A stretch of DNA of 33,969 nucleotides, from the NCBI GenBank assembly GCA_022821265.1, contig JAJEDW010000345.1:1-33969 (forward strand). Direction: 5' to 3'. The DNA comes from Acidobacteriota bacterium (GTDB taxonomy: Bacteria > Acidobacteriota > Terriglobia > 20CM-2-55-15). Shown here in pieces: positions 7,711 through 15,687 of this stretch. The position numbers and the translations under genes are program-made. Position 1 is the stretch's first letter. Each line of letters starts with the position of its first letter. The notes beneath the pieces were generated by a model. That model worked only from the letters and a program-made list of their open reading frames with translations, ran no database searches and had not been told where the DNA came from.

Positions 7711-8075
7711 CCGTTCTCGCCGATTCCGTCATCCTGATCGATCACTTCAGCGGCATCGCGGCGGCGACCGATTTCCTGGCGCGCACGCGCGGCCGCGTCG
7801 CGATCTCCGCGATCACGCGCGCGGAAGTGCTGGCGGGTTTCGAGCCTCGCCGGCGCCGTCTGCCCCGGCGGTTCCTGGATCGGTTTCCGTTGATCGTGAT
7901 CGACCGGGAGGTGGCCGACCTGGCGGCGGCCCTGCGCCGGCAGCACGGTTGGAAGATGCCGGACGCCCTGCAAGCCGCCGCGGCGAAACGGCGCCGGTTG
8001 AAGTTGGCCACGCGGGACGTCGACGATTTTCCGCCGGAACGGCACAGGTTCGTCGTCGTGCCGTACCGGCTTTGA
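7707..8075 (+). CDS. PIN-domain toxin lacking a standard start codon
   Basis: A complete-looking PIN domain in the -1 frame relative to the RHH gene. The four acidic positions are all present: LADSVILID (first Asp codon 7722), ITRAEVLAG, KMPDALQAAAA and ATRDVDDF. The frame is open from the TGA at 7605 to the TGA at 8073, but contains no ATG, GTG or TTG before a GTG at 7827, which is too late because it loses the first catalytic Asp. The true start, if any, would be a CTG (7644), another rare codon near 7707-7713, or a -1 shift from the RHH frame. No slippery heptamer is evident. It may be a toxin silenced by loss of its start codon. The left boundary given is approximate. Confidence 0.6.
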   Translation, partial: LTVLADSVILIDHFSGIAAATDFLARTRGRVAISAITRAEVLAGFEPRRRRLPRRFLDRFPLIVIDREVADLAAALRRQHGWKMPDALQAAAAKRRRLKLATRDVDDFPPERHRFVVVPYRL

Positions 8076-8171
8076 AGCGGCCGTCCCAGGGCGGACTTCA
8101 GCGCCGGCGCCCGTCTCGATACGATCATGGAGTCTTCTCCAATAATCGCGTGCAGGCGTTGCGATGTTGAG

Positions 8172-9020
8172 CTAGGGAACGATCCGGCTGCGGTCGACGT
8201 CGTCTTCCGCGCCGATCATGATGTCGATCGCGTAGTTGTTGTCCTGGCAGATGTACTCGAACAAGGCGGCGCCGTCCATCCAGCGCAGATCGAACTCGCC
8301 GGTCCAGGGCTCCGTATACACACCGGGGTCGTCGATGGTCACCTCGTACTTCATGTTGTCGAAGTCGGTCCGCGTGAAGCGTTCCACCATGCGCAGCCGC
8401 TCGGTGTGCGGCGTGTGGCCGCGGTCCATCCAGAACCGCTCGTTGTATCCGGCCGACTCGACCACCAGCGTGTCGCCGTCCCAGTAGCCGATGTTGTGCC
8501 CGTAATAGCTGGGCGCGAGATCGTCGGGGTGAGGGCGCCCGTCCATGTGGACGATCCGATACGTGTGCGGGCCGCCGACGTCGAAGATGTACAGCGTCCG
8601 GGTCTCGCGGACCTCCACGAACTCCACGCCGTAGGGCGTCAGGAACTGCCGCGGGCCGCCCGAGGGCTTGCAGCGCGTGTGCGGTTCCAGGGGGCTGCTC
8701 CGCCGGTAGCGGACCAGCTCGCGCGCCCAGGGCTGGTAGGGAACTTCCGTACGGTCGACGACCGACAACGTGGTGATCCCGCCCACCCAGAGACCCGGCG
8801 CTTCGCCCACCGGCGACTGGAGCATCATCCGCCCGTCTTCGTGGCGGGGCGCTTCCCGGTGTGACGCCGGGTCCGGCAGCTCGAAAGCGTCCGGACCCTG
8901 GCCGACCGTGTCCAGCGCCTGCGTGAACGCGGCGCCGGGAAACAAGACGGCCAGCGCCAGCAGTCTGACTGACGGCCCGTGCACGGGACCGACCGTATAC
9001 CGGAAGCCGGAACGTGTCAC
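8172..9020 (-). CDS. Secreted protein of the 'DGRxHPD...GDTLV' family, copy 1
   Basis: A 282-residue exported protein of unknown function. The start is GTG 9020 after AAGGA; a basic N-terminus leads into a signal segment (VRLLALAVLFPGAAFTQA). The C-terminal two thirds carry HMDGRPHPDD, GHNIGYWDGDTLVVESAG, TERLRMVERFTRTD and YEVTIDDPGVYTEPW, then a conserved Cys near the C-terminus (EYICQDNN). The same motifs occur in the same order in the protein at 17176-17883, so the two are paralogues. From memory, such proteins are common in Acidobacteria and related MAGs, often beside DUF6152 genes, without an assigned function. The gene is divergent from the hydrolase at 9122. Confidence 0.77.
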   Translation of the reverse strand: MTRSGFRYTVGPVHGPSVRLLALAVLFPGAAFTQALDTVGQGPDAFELPDPASHREAPRHEDGRMMLQSPVGEAPGLWVGGITTLSVVDRTEVPYQPWARELVRYRRSSPLEPHTRCKPSGGPRQFLTPYGVEFVEVRETRTLYIFDVGGPHTYRIVHMDGRPHPDDLAPSYYGHNIGYWDGDTLVVESAGYNERFWMDRGHTPHTERLRMVERFTRTDFDNMKYEVTIDDPGVYTEPWTGEFDLRWMDGAALFEYICQDNNYAIDIMIGAEDDVDRSRIVP

Positions 9021-9121
9021 GGAAAATCCTTCGATCGGCTTCGCCCGCGGACGGCTTGCGCCTGGCCCGTCTCGTGGGGGATCATTCCACCTAACATTCC
9101 GGAAACCCAGGAGCTCGAATC

Positions 9122-10018
9122 ATGAAACGAACGTTGACGGCGACTCTCGCGGTGGCGGCGCTCGCCATCGTCGGCGGCGCGCAGGCGCCCCAGGGCATCA
9201 CTCCCGAGATGATCTCGCGGGCCTTGCCCCTGGAGGGCGCGCCGCTGGCCGTGCCGGGTCCCTACGAGGTGCAATCGGGGGCCGCTTTCGGCTCCCCTGG
9301 ACTTCTCGTCTTCCACCCGGCCGATCTCGATGCGTTTCCCGCGGACGACTCGCTTCCGGTCATGGCGTGGGGCAACGGCGGCTGCGCGATCGACGGCGCG
9401 CGCTATTCGGGTTTCCTGTCGACGATCGCCTCTCACGGCTTCCTCGTGCTGACCACGGCCGCCCGCGAGGGCGCCGGGCGCGGACGCGCGACGGCCGACG
9501 ACCTGGGCGCGGCGCTGGACTGGGCGGAGGCCGAGAACGCCCGGGGCGGATCGCCGCTGGCGGGGAAGATCGCGATCGATCGGATGGCGGTGATGGGGCA
9601 GTCCTGCGGCGGCTTCATGTCGGTCACTCTCGGCGCCGACCCGCGCGTCGACACGATCGGGCCTTTCAATTCGGGCGTTTCGGCCGGCGGACGCGGCGGG
9701 GCGGACATCGGGGCGTTGGCCGACCTGCACGGCCCCGTCCTGCTCATCAACGGCGGCGAGGTCGACTTCATGTACGAGGCGGCGGCGGCCAACTACGACG
9801 CGATCGACCACGTGCCGGTCTTCTACGGCGCGCGGGACAACGCCGGGCACACGGCCACGGTCTTCCACCCTGGAGGCGGCGAGTTCGCCAACGTCGCTTC
9901 GAGCTGGCTCCGATGGATCCTGAAGGGCGACGACACGGCCGGCCGGATGTTCAGCGGGCCGGATTGCACGCTCTGCGGGGACCCGAACTGGGAGACGCGC
10001 TCGAAGGGTTGGGAGTAG
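9122..10018 (+). CDS. Exported alpha/beta hydrolase
   Basis: A 298-residue hydrolase with a Sec signal (MKRTLTATLAVAALAIVGGA). The alpha/beta fold is shown by the oxyanion-side segment PVMAWGNGGC (79-88), the nucleophile elbow MGQSCGG with S161, the acid in GGEVDF (D215), and the His in NAGHTATVFHPGGGE (H243). The arrangement is like dienelactone-hydrolase, chlorophyllase or cutinase-like esterases. A C-terminal CTLCGD pair could form a disulfide outside the cytoplasm. The start ATG follows CAGGAGC. Substrate unknown; an ester or lactone is likely from the family. Confidence 0.85.
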   Translation: MKRTLTATLAVAALAIVGGAQAPQGITPEMISRALPLEGAPLAVPGPYEVQSGAAFGSPGLLVFHPADLDAFPADDSLPVMAWGNGGCAIDGARYSGFLSTIASHGFLVLTTAAREGAGRGRATADDLGAALDWAEAENARGGSPLAGKIAIDRMAVMGQSCGGFMSVTLGADPRVDTIGPFNSGVSAGGRGGADIGALADLHGPVLLINGGEVDFMYEAAAANYDAIDHVPVFYGARDNAGHTATVFHPGGGEFANVASSWLRWILKGDDTAGRMFSGPDCTLCGDPNWETRSKGWE

Positions 10019-10027
10019 CCGGCCGGA

Positions 10028-11023
10028 TCACTCGCCCGCGAACGTCTCCCAGGCCGGACACATCCTCTCTTCGAGCGGGATGTCCAGCGGCTGGTAGTTC
10101 GTCTCGTCGACGACCGTGATCGGGATCAGGATCTCGTCGGGCACGGGCAGGTTCCGGACGTGCCGGACGGCGGCCATCGCGCCGAGGCAGCCGTGGTTGA
10201 AGCCGTCGCAGTCTCCGGAAGCCAGCAGCGTTCCGGCCTTGATGGCGTCGATGGCTTCCTGCGTGCCGTTCAACCCCACGACGAGCGCCGGGCGGTTCGC
10301 CGCCTCCAGGGCCTCGATGGCGCCCATCGCCATGGAATCGTTGGCGGCCAGGACGGCGTCGATCTCGGGGTAGGTCTGCAGGAGGTTCTCCATCACCTGC
10401 AGCGCCTGCAGCCGCTGGAAGTTGCCGGGCTGGGACGCGAGCAGCGTGACGTCGGGAAATTCCTCGACGGCGGCCATGAACCCGGAGACCCGGTTGTTGC
10501 TGTTGACCGACCCGCCGACGCCTTCCAGGATCACCACGTTCCCGGCGCCGCCCAGTCGTTCGAGGACGTAACGGCCCGTGTCCCGGGCCAGGGTGACCTC
10601 GTCGCAGCCCACGAAGCTGACGATGTCCCCGCCCAACACGGGGTCGGTGATGTTGACGACGGGAATGCCCGCCGCGTTGACTTGCTCGACGCCGGGCACC
10701 ATCGCCTGCGTGTCGACCGGGGTGAACACGATCGCGTCGGGCCGGCGGACCACGACGTCCTCGATCTGGCTCATCTGCTCGGGAATGTTGTCCGGGCGCG
10801 TCGGGATGTACTGGACGACGTCGGCGCCCATGTCCGCGGCCCCTCGAGCCGCCCCGGTGCGCACGACCTCGAAGAATGGATTCGTCTGGTTCTTGGTGAA
10901 GACCGCGATGGTCTCGCGCCCCTCGCCCGCGGCGTCCGATTCGTCGCCGCCGCCCGCGCAACCCGCCATGCCGACGGTGGCCAGGATCGCCACGGCCAGT
11001 CCCTTGCGCTTGAAATCGATCAT
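10028..11023 (-). CDS. Sugar ABC transporter substrate-binding lipoprotein (RbsB-like)
   Basis: A 331-residue periplasmic binding protein of the ribose/galactofuranose (Peripla_BP_4) type, the fourth gene of the importer operon. The start ATG 11023 follows GGGAGA. A lipobox (VGMAGC) places the lipidated Cys at 22. The first lobe has AVFTKNQTNPFFEVVRTGA; further on are DAIVFTPVDTQAM, AGIPVVNIT and EIDAVLAANDSMAMGAIEAL, all standard for this family. It keeps several Cys residues (FVGCDE, GDCDGFNHGC) not typical of RbsB. The open frame runs far upstream through the permease gene on the same strand, but that part is a shadow. Substrate unknown. Confidence 0.92.
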   Translation of the reverse strand: MIDFKRKGLAVAILATVGMAGCAGGGDESDAAGEGRETIAVFTKNQTNPFFEVVRTGAARGAADMGADVVQYIPTRPDNIPEQMSQIEDVVVRRPDAIVFTPVDTQAMVPGVEQVNAAGIPVVNITDPVLGGDIVSFVGCDEVTLARDTGRYVLERLGGAGNVVILEGVGGSVNSNNRVSGFMAAVEEFPDVTLLASQPGNFQRLQALQVMENLLQTYPEIDAVLAANDSMAMGAIEALEAANRPALVVGLNGTQEAIDAIKAGTLLASGDCDGFNHGCLGAMAAVRHVRNLPVPDEILIPITVVDETNYQPLDIPLEERMCPAWETFAGE

Positions 11024-11085
11024 CGTTGTCTCCCAGGTGTGCGGACGGTCCGTGACCGCGTGAGTTCTCCGACGGCGCCGATCGT

Positions 11086-12045
11086 TCACGCCCGCGCTTC
11101 GGCGCGGCGCCGCGTCGAAGCGTCCAGCCACGCGGCGAGCAGCACGATGACGCCCATCACCAGCGGTTGCCAGTTCGTGTCGATCGTCAGCAGGTTCATC
11201 CCGTTCAGCGTGAGCGTCAGGATGAGCGCTCCAACGAACGTGCCCGACAGCGTCCCGATCCCGCCGAACAGCGACGTGCCGCCGATCAGCACGGCGGCGA
11301 TCGCCGGCAGCAGCAACGGGTCCCCCATGCCGGCTTCGGCCGAATTGAGCCGCGCCAGGTAGACGATCCCCGACAGCCCGGCCATCGCCCCGCTCAACGT
11401 GTAGACCAGCATCAGACGCGAACGGATGGGAATACCCGAAAGGCGCGCGGCCTCGCGGTTCGCCCCGATCGCGTAGATGTCGTGGCCCCACGTAGTGTAT
11501 CGGGTGAACAGGCCGCCCACAAGCATCGACGCGGCCATCAGGTAGACCGGAACCGGGACGCCCAGGGCGTCGCCGCTGCCGAGGTTCCGGAATCCCTGGG
11601 GGAAGTCGTAGATCGTCGTGCCCGCCATGTACCAGTAGTTGACGCCGTACACCATCCACAGCATGCCGAAGGTGGCGATGAACGGGGGAAGCCCGAGCCA
11701 GGTGACCATCACGCCGTTCATGACGCCGATGACGATCCCCGAGGCCAGCCCCACGGCCGCGCCCAGCAGGACCGAGCCCGAGGCCTGGATGACGGCGGCC
11801 GCGAAGCACGCGCTCAAACCGAGGTTGGCGCCTATGGAGAGATCCAGCCCGGCCGTGACGATGACCAGCGTCAGTCCCGACGCGATCAGGAACGTCAGGC
11901 TGGCCTGCCTCATCACGTTCAGCAGGTTCGGAAGCGTGAGGAACGCGTCGGTCGCCAGGGCGAGCGCCAGGCACAGCGCGGCGACGCCGAGCAGGCGGTA
12001 TCCGATCGACGGCATCCGAAGCGGCCACGCGGCGGGCGCCGTCAT
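11086..12045 (-). CDS. Sugar ABC transporter permease 2 (RbsC/YtfT type)
   Basis: A 319-residue inner-membrane permease of the BPD_transp_2 family with about eight to ten hydrophobic segments. Family marks are VIVTAGLDLSIGA near residues 60-72, VTWLGLPPFIATFGM, YAIGANREAARLSGI (the ATPase-contacting loop) and AAVLIGGTSLFGGIGTLSGT. The ATG at 12045 overlaps the stop of the upstream permease as ATGA, so the two are coupled. Having two different permeases plus one double ATPase resembles the YtfQRT-YjfF galactofuranose importer more than RbsABC. Frames extending further upstream are shadows. Confidence 0.92.
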   Translation of the reverse strand: MTAPAAWPLRMPSIGYRLLGVAALCLALALATDAFLTLPNLLNVMRQASLTFLIASGLTLVIVTAGLDLSIGANLGLSACFAAAVIQASGSVLLGAAVGLASGIVIGVMNGVMVTWLGLPPFIATFGMLWMVYGVNYWYMAGTTIYDFPQGFRNLGSGDALGVPVPVYLMAASMLVGGLFTRYTTWGHDIYAIGANREAARLSGIPIRSRLMLVYTLSGAMAGLSGIVYLARLNSAEAGMGDPLLLPAIAAVLIGGTSLFGGIGTLSGTFVGALILTLTLNGMNLLTIDTNWQPLVMGVIVLLAAWLDASTRRRAEARA

Positions 12046-13004
12046 GAACGCCCCCGGATCGAATCCACCAGAAGCGCCGCGATCAGCAGGAGCCCGATGC
12101 TCGCCACCTGGAGCGACGAGGGGACGGCCAGGACGTTGAGCCCGTTCTTGAGTACGCCCACCGCGAGGACCCCCAGCACCGTGCCCGGCAACCCGCCGTA
12201 GCCGCGTTCGAAGCGCGTCCCACCGACGATGACGGCGGCGATCGCGTCGAACTCCATGCCGATCGCGGCCGTCGGATGCCCGGCGTTCATCCGGCCCGTC
12301 AGCAGCAGCGCCGCGAAACCGGCCATCAGGCCTCCGAGCGCGTAGATCGCCGCGTGGTAGGCGTGGACGCGGACGCCGGCCAGCGCCAGCGCGTCCCGGT
12401 TGCCGCCGATCGCGAAGACGCATGCGCCGAAACGCGTGTGGTAGAGCAGCACGTGGAACGCGCCGTAGGCGGCGACGGCCACCCAGATCGAGAACGGTAT
12501 TCCCAGCCACGAACTTGCGTAGAGAGCGGGCAGGCTCGGCCCGATGCCCACGACGCTCTGACCGCCGGTCGCGACCAGCGCGCCGCCCTGGGCCGCGCCC
12601 AACGTTCCCAGCGTCGCGGCGAACGGCGGCAGCCCGACGCGCGTCACCAGGAGCCCGTTCGCCACGCCGAAGACGAGCCCCACGGCCAGCGCGGCGCCGA
12701 GCGCCGCCGGAAGCCCGTAGCCGGCCACCAGCGCCGAGGCGAGCACGATGCCGGCCAGCCCGAGCACGGCGCCCATGGACAGGTCCAGCCCCTCGGCCAT
12801 GATGATCAGCGTCATCGGCAGCGCCAGCAGCAGAAGGATCGAGGACTGGATACCGATGTTGAGCAGGTTGGGCGCGGAGGCGAAGCGCGGCCCGAAGAGG
12901 GCGAAGAACACGAGCAACGCCGCCAGCAGATAGGCGACGCCCGGCGCCCGCGACGCGGCGGCCCTCCAGCGCGCGCCACCTTCGAGAACGGCCGCCCTAC
13001 TCAT
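12042..13004 (-). CDS. Sugar ABC transporter permease 1 (RbsC type)
   Basis: A 320-residue membrane permease, BPD_transp_2 family. Visible motifs: LIIMAEGLDLSMGAVLGLAG (about 66-85), VTRVGLPPFAATLGTLG, FAIGGNRDALALAGV and AAVIVGGTRFERGYGGLPGT. It is clearly related to, but different from, the permease downstream, suggesting a heterodimeric channel. The start ATG 13004 lies within the last codons of the ATPase gene (8-base overlap), and the end overlaps the next permease by 4 bases, so the genes form a tight operon. Confidence 0.92.
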   Translation of the reverse strand: MSRAAVLEGGARWRAAASRAPGVAYLLAALLVFFALFGPRFASAPNLLNIGIQSSILLLLALPMTLIIMAEGLDLSMGAVLGLAGIVLASALVAGYGLPAALGAALAVGLVFGVANGLLVTRVGLPPFAATLGTLGAAQGGALVATGGQSVVGIGPSLPALYASSWLGIPFSIWVAVAAYGAFHVLLYHTRFGACVFAIGGNRDALALAGVRVHAYHAAIYALGGLMAGFAALLLTGRMNAGHPTAAIGMEFDAIAAVIVGGTRFERGYGGLPGTVLGVLAVGVLKNGLNVLAVPSSLQVASIGLLLIAALLVDSIRGRS

Positions 13005-14520
13005 GGTGCATCGCCAGTTTCAGGATGTTCTCCTCCGTCAGGTCGCGGCGGTCCAGCTCTCCGACGATGGTCCGGTCCCGCATGACGTAGGCGCGGTCGC
13101 AAAGCGCGACGACCTCCGGAAGCTCGGAGCTGATCATCAGCACGGCCGCGCCGTCCCCGACGAGCGTCTCCATCAGGCCGAACATCTCGGCCTTCGCCGC
13201 GACGTCGATCCCCCGCGTCGGCTCGTCGAACACGTAGAAGTGAACGCCGGCCCCGAGCCATTTGCCGACGACCACCTTCTGCTGGTTGCCGCCGCTGAGG
13301 AACTTGGCCAGCCGCCCCGGCGATGGCGTGGCCACCTGCAGGCGGGCGATCAGGTCGGCGACGATGCGGGCCGCCGTTCCGAAACGGTACCATCGATTCG
13401 GGAAGATGCGTGGGAGGGCGGCAACCAGGAGATTGTCGCCGACCGAGCGCGTCAGCGCGAGCCCGCTCTCCTTGCGGTCTTCGGGAACCAGTCCCATGCC
13501 GCGCGCCACGGCCTCGGCCGGGCCGCCCGGGAGCCGCTGGCCGCCGAGGCGCACCTCGCCGCCCAGCACGCGGTCGGCTCCGAAGATCGCGCGCGCCAGT
13601 TCCGTGCGTCCTGAACCGACGAGGCCCGCCACGCCGACGATCTCTCCGGCGCGCACGTGGAGGCCGATACCGTGCACGCCGTTTTCGGCTTCCAGGTCCC
13701 GCACCTCGAGCACGATGTCGCCGGCGCTTTCCCCGAACCGGCGCCGGTGGGTCCGGACTTCGCGGCCGACCATCAACCGCACCAACCCGGCCATGTCCGT
13801 GCGGGCGGACTCCAGCGTGGCCGCGTGACGGCCGTCGCGGAGCACCGTGACCCGATCGCCGATCGTGAAGACCTCCCGCAGCCGATGCGAGATGTAGATG
13901 ACGGCGATGCCGTCCTGTTTGAGCTTGCGGATCCGGGCGAACAGGCGGTCGATCTCGTGATCCGAGAGCGCCGCCGTGGGCTCGTCCATGACCAGGATGC
14001 GCGCGTTCTGCGACAGGGCCTTGGCGATCTCGACCATCTGCTGCTGCGCCACGCCCAGTTCCGCCGCCGGAAGGCGCGTGTCCAGATCCATGCCCAGCGC
14101 GTCGAGCAGGGCGCGCGCCTGGGCGTGCATCCGCCGCCGGTCGACGACGCCGGGGAACCGGCTCCCGGGTTCGCGTCCCAGGAAGATGTTCTGGGCGATG
14201 TCCAGGTGCGGAACGAGAGAGAACTCCTGGAATATGACGGCCACGCCCAGCCGGCGGGCGTCGGCGGCGGATTCGATGCGGACGGGCCGGCCGTCGATCC
14301 GGAACTCGCCCGAGTCGGGATGCACCGCGCCGCAGAGAACCTTGATCAACGTGGACTTGCCGGCGCCGTTCTGGCCGACGAGCATGTGGACCTCACCGGC
14401 ATGGACCGTCAGCGAGACGTCGTCCAGAGCGCGGACACCCGGGAAGCGTTTCGAGATCCCGCGCATCTCGACGCGAGGGACAGCCCGGGCCGGCGGCTCC
14501 TGGATCGGCGCCCGTTCCAT
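12997..14520 (-). CDS. Sugar ABC transporter double ATPase (RbsA-like)
   Basis: A 507-residue ATPase with two ABC domains that powers import through the two permeases downstream. Domain 1 has Walker A GQNGAGKST (about 49-57), the signature region LGVAQQQMVEIAKAL (the degenerate form usual in RbsA and MglA) and Walker B ILVMDEPTAAL. Domain 2 has the usual degenerate Walker A (GLVGSGRTE), signature LSGGNQQKV and Walker B YVFDEPTRGID. ATG 14520 is preferred; a GTG at 14529 adds three residues, and neither has a convincing ribosome site. This is the first gene of the operon ATPase-permease-permease-binding protein, and the order is unbroken. Confidence 0.93.
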   Translation of the reverse strand: MERAPIQEPPARAVPRVEMRGISKRFPGVRALDDVSLTVHAGEVHMLVGQNGAGKSTLIKVLCGAVHPDSGEFRIDGRPVRIESAADARRLGVAVIFQEFSLVPHLDIAQNIFLGREPGSRFPGVVDRRRMHAQARALLDALGMDLDTRLPAAELGVAQQQMVEIAKALSQNARILVMDEPTAALSDHEIDRLFARIRKLKQDGIAVIYISHRLREVFTIGDRVTVLRDGRHAATLESARTDMAGLVRLMVGREVRTHRRRFGESAGDIVLEVRDLEAENGVHGIGLHVRAGEIVGVAGLVGSGRTELARAIFGADRVLGGEVRLGGQRLPGGPAEAVARGMGLVPEDRKESGLALTRSVGDNLLVAALPRIFPNRWYRFGTAARIVADLIARLQVATPSPGRLAKFLSGGNQQKVVVGKWLGAGVHFYVFDEPTRGIDVAAKAEMFGLMETLVGDGAAVLMISSELPEVVALCDRAYVMRDRTIVGELDRRDLTEENILKLAMHHE

Positions 14521-14868
14521 CGCTTTCACGCGGCGCTTTTCGGCATGGGTGTGTTCTCGCCCGAGGAGGGATTCCCGGACCGGGCCGCGAAACGGCGCCG
14601 GTTCAGGAAGACGCGCGTTCCCCCCACGGCTCTCGTGTCGCGAGCCGGGCCCCCTCGGCCAGCACGCTCAGCCTGGCCCACTGGGTCTCGGGATGAACGG
14701 GGCGCGCGAAGGCGCCCCGTGTGAACCCGCCGGCGGCGTACGACGATATCTTCAATACCTTACAAGTCTCGGCGGGATGGGCGATCTCCGGAGACGCCAC
14801 ACGCTCGGGCGAGATATCCGGCCCGACGAGGGCGCCGACGTCGTATCGCGAACTTGCCGAACGCCGCA
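14521..14868. other. Gap between lipoprotein gene and importer operon
   Basis: About 350 bases without a gene I can support. On the minus strand a GTG at 14869 overlaps the TAG of the lipoprotein gene and opens an 88-codon frame to 14603 with no recognisable domain and only moderate codon bias. A hairpin lies at 14699-14718 (7-bp GGGGCGC stem, 6-base loop, no T-run). A short AT-richer patch at about 14745-14775 is the most likely place for the importer promoter, but no clear boxes can be named. Confidence 0.4.
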
Positions 14869-15492
14869 CTAGCGAGGCGCCGTCTCGATGACGAAACGCG
14901 CCCTCCGGTCGATCTCCCCGGCGGTCCGGGTGATGACGTCCAACCGTTCCGACGCGTCGGCGAACGCGCCGTCGTCCATCAGTTGCCGCGCCAGGTTCAT
15001 CAAGACGGCCAATTCGGACAGTTGCGTCTCCAGCGCCTGCGCTTCCTGAAACGACAGTACGGGCCGGGCTTCGGCCACCACGTCGAACGCATCGTCCAGC
15101 ATGGTCTGCGCCACGGGAATCTTGGCCTGCGCGTCCAGGAACACCTGGGCCTTGATCTCCTCAGCCAACGCCTGGGCGCGCTCGGCGTCCAGGATGGCGG
15201 CGTCCAGGAACGCGAGCGCGCGATCGTAGCTGCGGCCCACGGCCGAAACCTGCTCCTGGTCCTCGATCTCGGTCTGGGCCAGCTCCAGGTTCATCAACGC
15301 AAGGTCGTATTGGTCCGGGGCGTACAGGTCGGCCTCGAAGTCCCGGGCGGCGGCCAGCGCCTCGCGGGCTTCCTGGAGCTCCAGGACGGGCGGCGCGGCG
15401 CAACCGGATGCCAGGACCACCGCCAAGAGCGAGACACCCAAAAGCGTTCCCGAGGTCGGCGAAACGCTCCGCCGGCCATTGGTCGTCGCCAT
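14869..15492 (-). CDS. Helical lipoprotein (DUF4398-like)
   Basis: A 207-residue protein with a signal peptide ending in a lipobox (VVLASGC), so it is probably anchored in the outer membrane or periplasm. The mature part is almost entirely alanine- and glutamate-rich amphipathic helix, starting with LELQEAREALAAARDFEADLYAP. The run of AxxxAxxA repeats plus the 'AP..Y..A...L..A' pattern resembles DUF4398 and other helical lipoproteins. I chose ATG 15492; alternatives at 15516 (ATG) and 15579 (GTG) would put extra residues before the signal, and none has a strong ribosome site. Function unknown; probably structural. Confidence 0.75.
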   Translation of the reverse strand: MATTNGRRSVSPTSGTLLGVSLLAVVLASGCAAPPVLELQEAREALAAARDFEADLYAPDQYDLALMNLELAQTEIEDQEQVSAVGRSYDRALAFLDAAILDAERAQALAEEIKAQVFLDAQAKIPVAQTMLDDAFDVVAEARPVLSFQEAQALETQLSELAVLMNLARQLMDDGAFADASERLDVITRTAGEIDRRARFVIETAPR

Positions 15493-15687
15493 GTGTTCGT
15501 GGTCTCGGGTTTCCATGCTGTAACCGACGGCCTGCACGTCGAACGGCTCTCGTGAAGGCCGCGAACCATTGTAAATCACCGGGGCCGTCGCCTGGACGGA
15601 TGTCGGGCGGGGTTAGGATGGGGTGCGGCCACGCGCGACGGCGGCGGGTATCGGCCCGTGTTCCGACTGCCCGGGGAAACGAGCTCC

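Noticed and set aside
7459-8075. Programmed -1 frameshift joining the RHH and PIN domains
   Set aside because: The frame relation is right, but no X-XXY-YYZ slippery heptamer or downstream stem precedes the RHH stop, so there is no positive evidence.
11024-12028. N-terminal extension of the binding-protein frame into the permease gene
   Set aside because: The permease reads correctly in another frame here; the ATG 11023 with a ribosome site and lipobox marks the true start.
14699-14718. GGGGCGC hairpin as an intrinsic terminator
   Set aside because: Only a 7-bp stem, no T-run, and no gene ends nearby on either strand.
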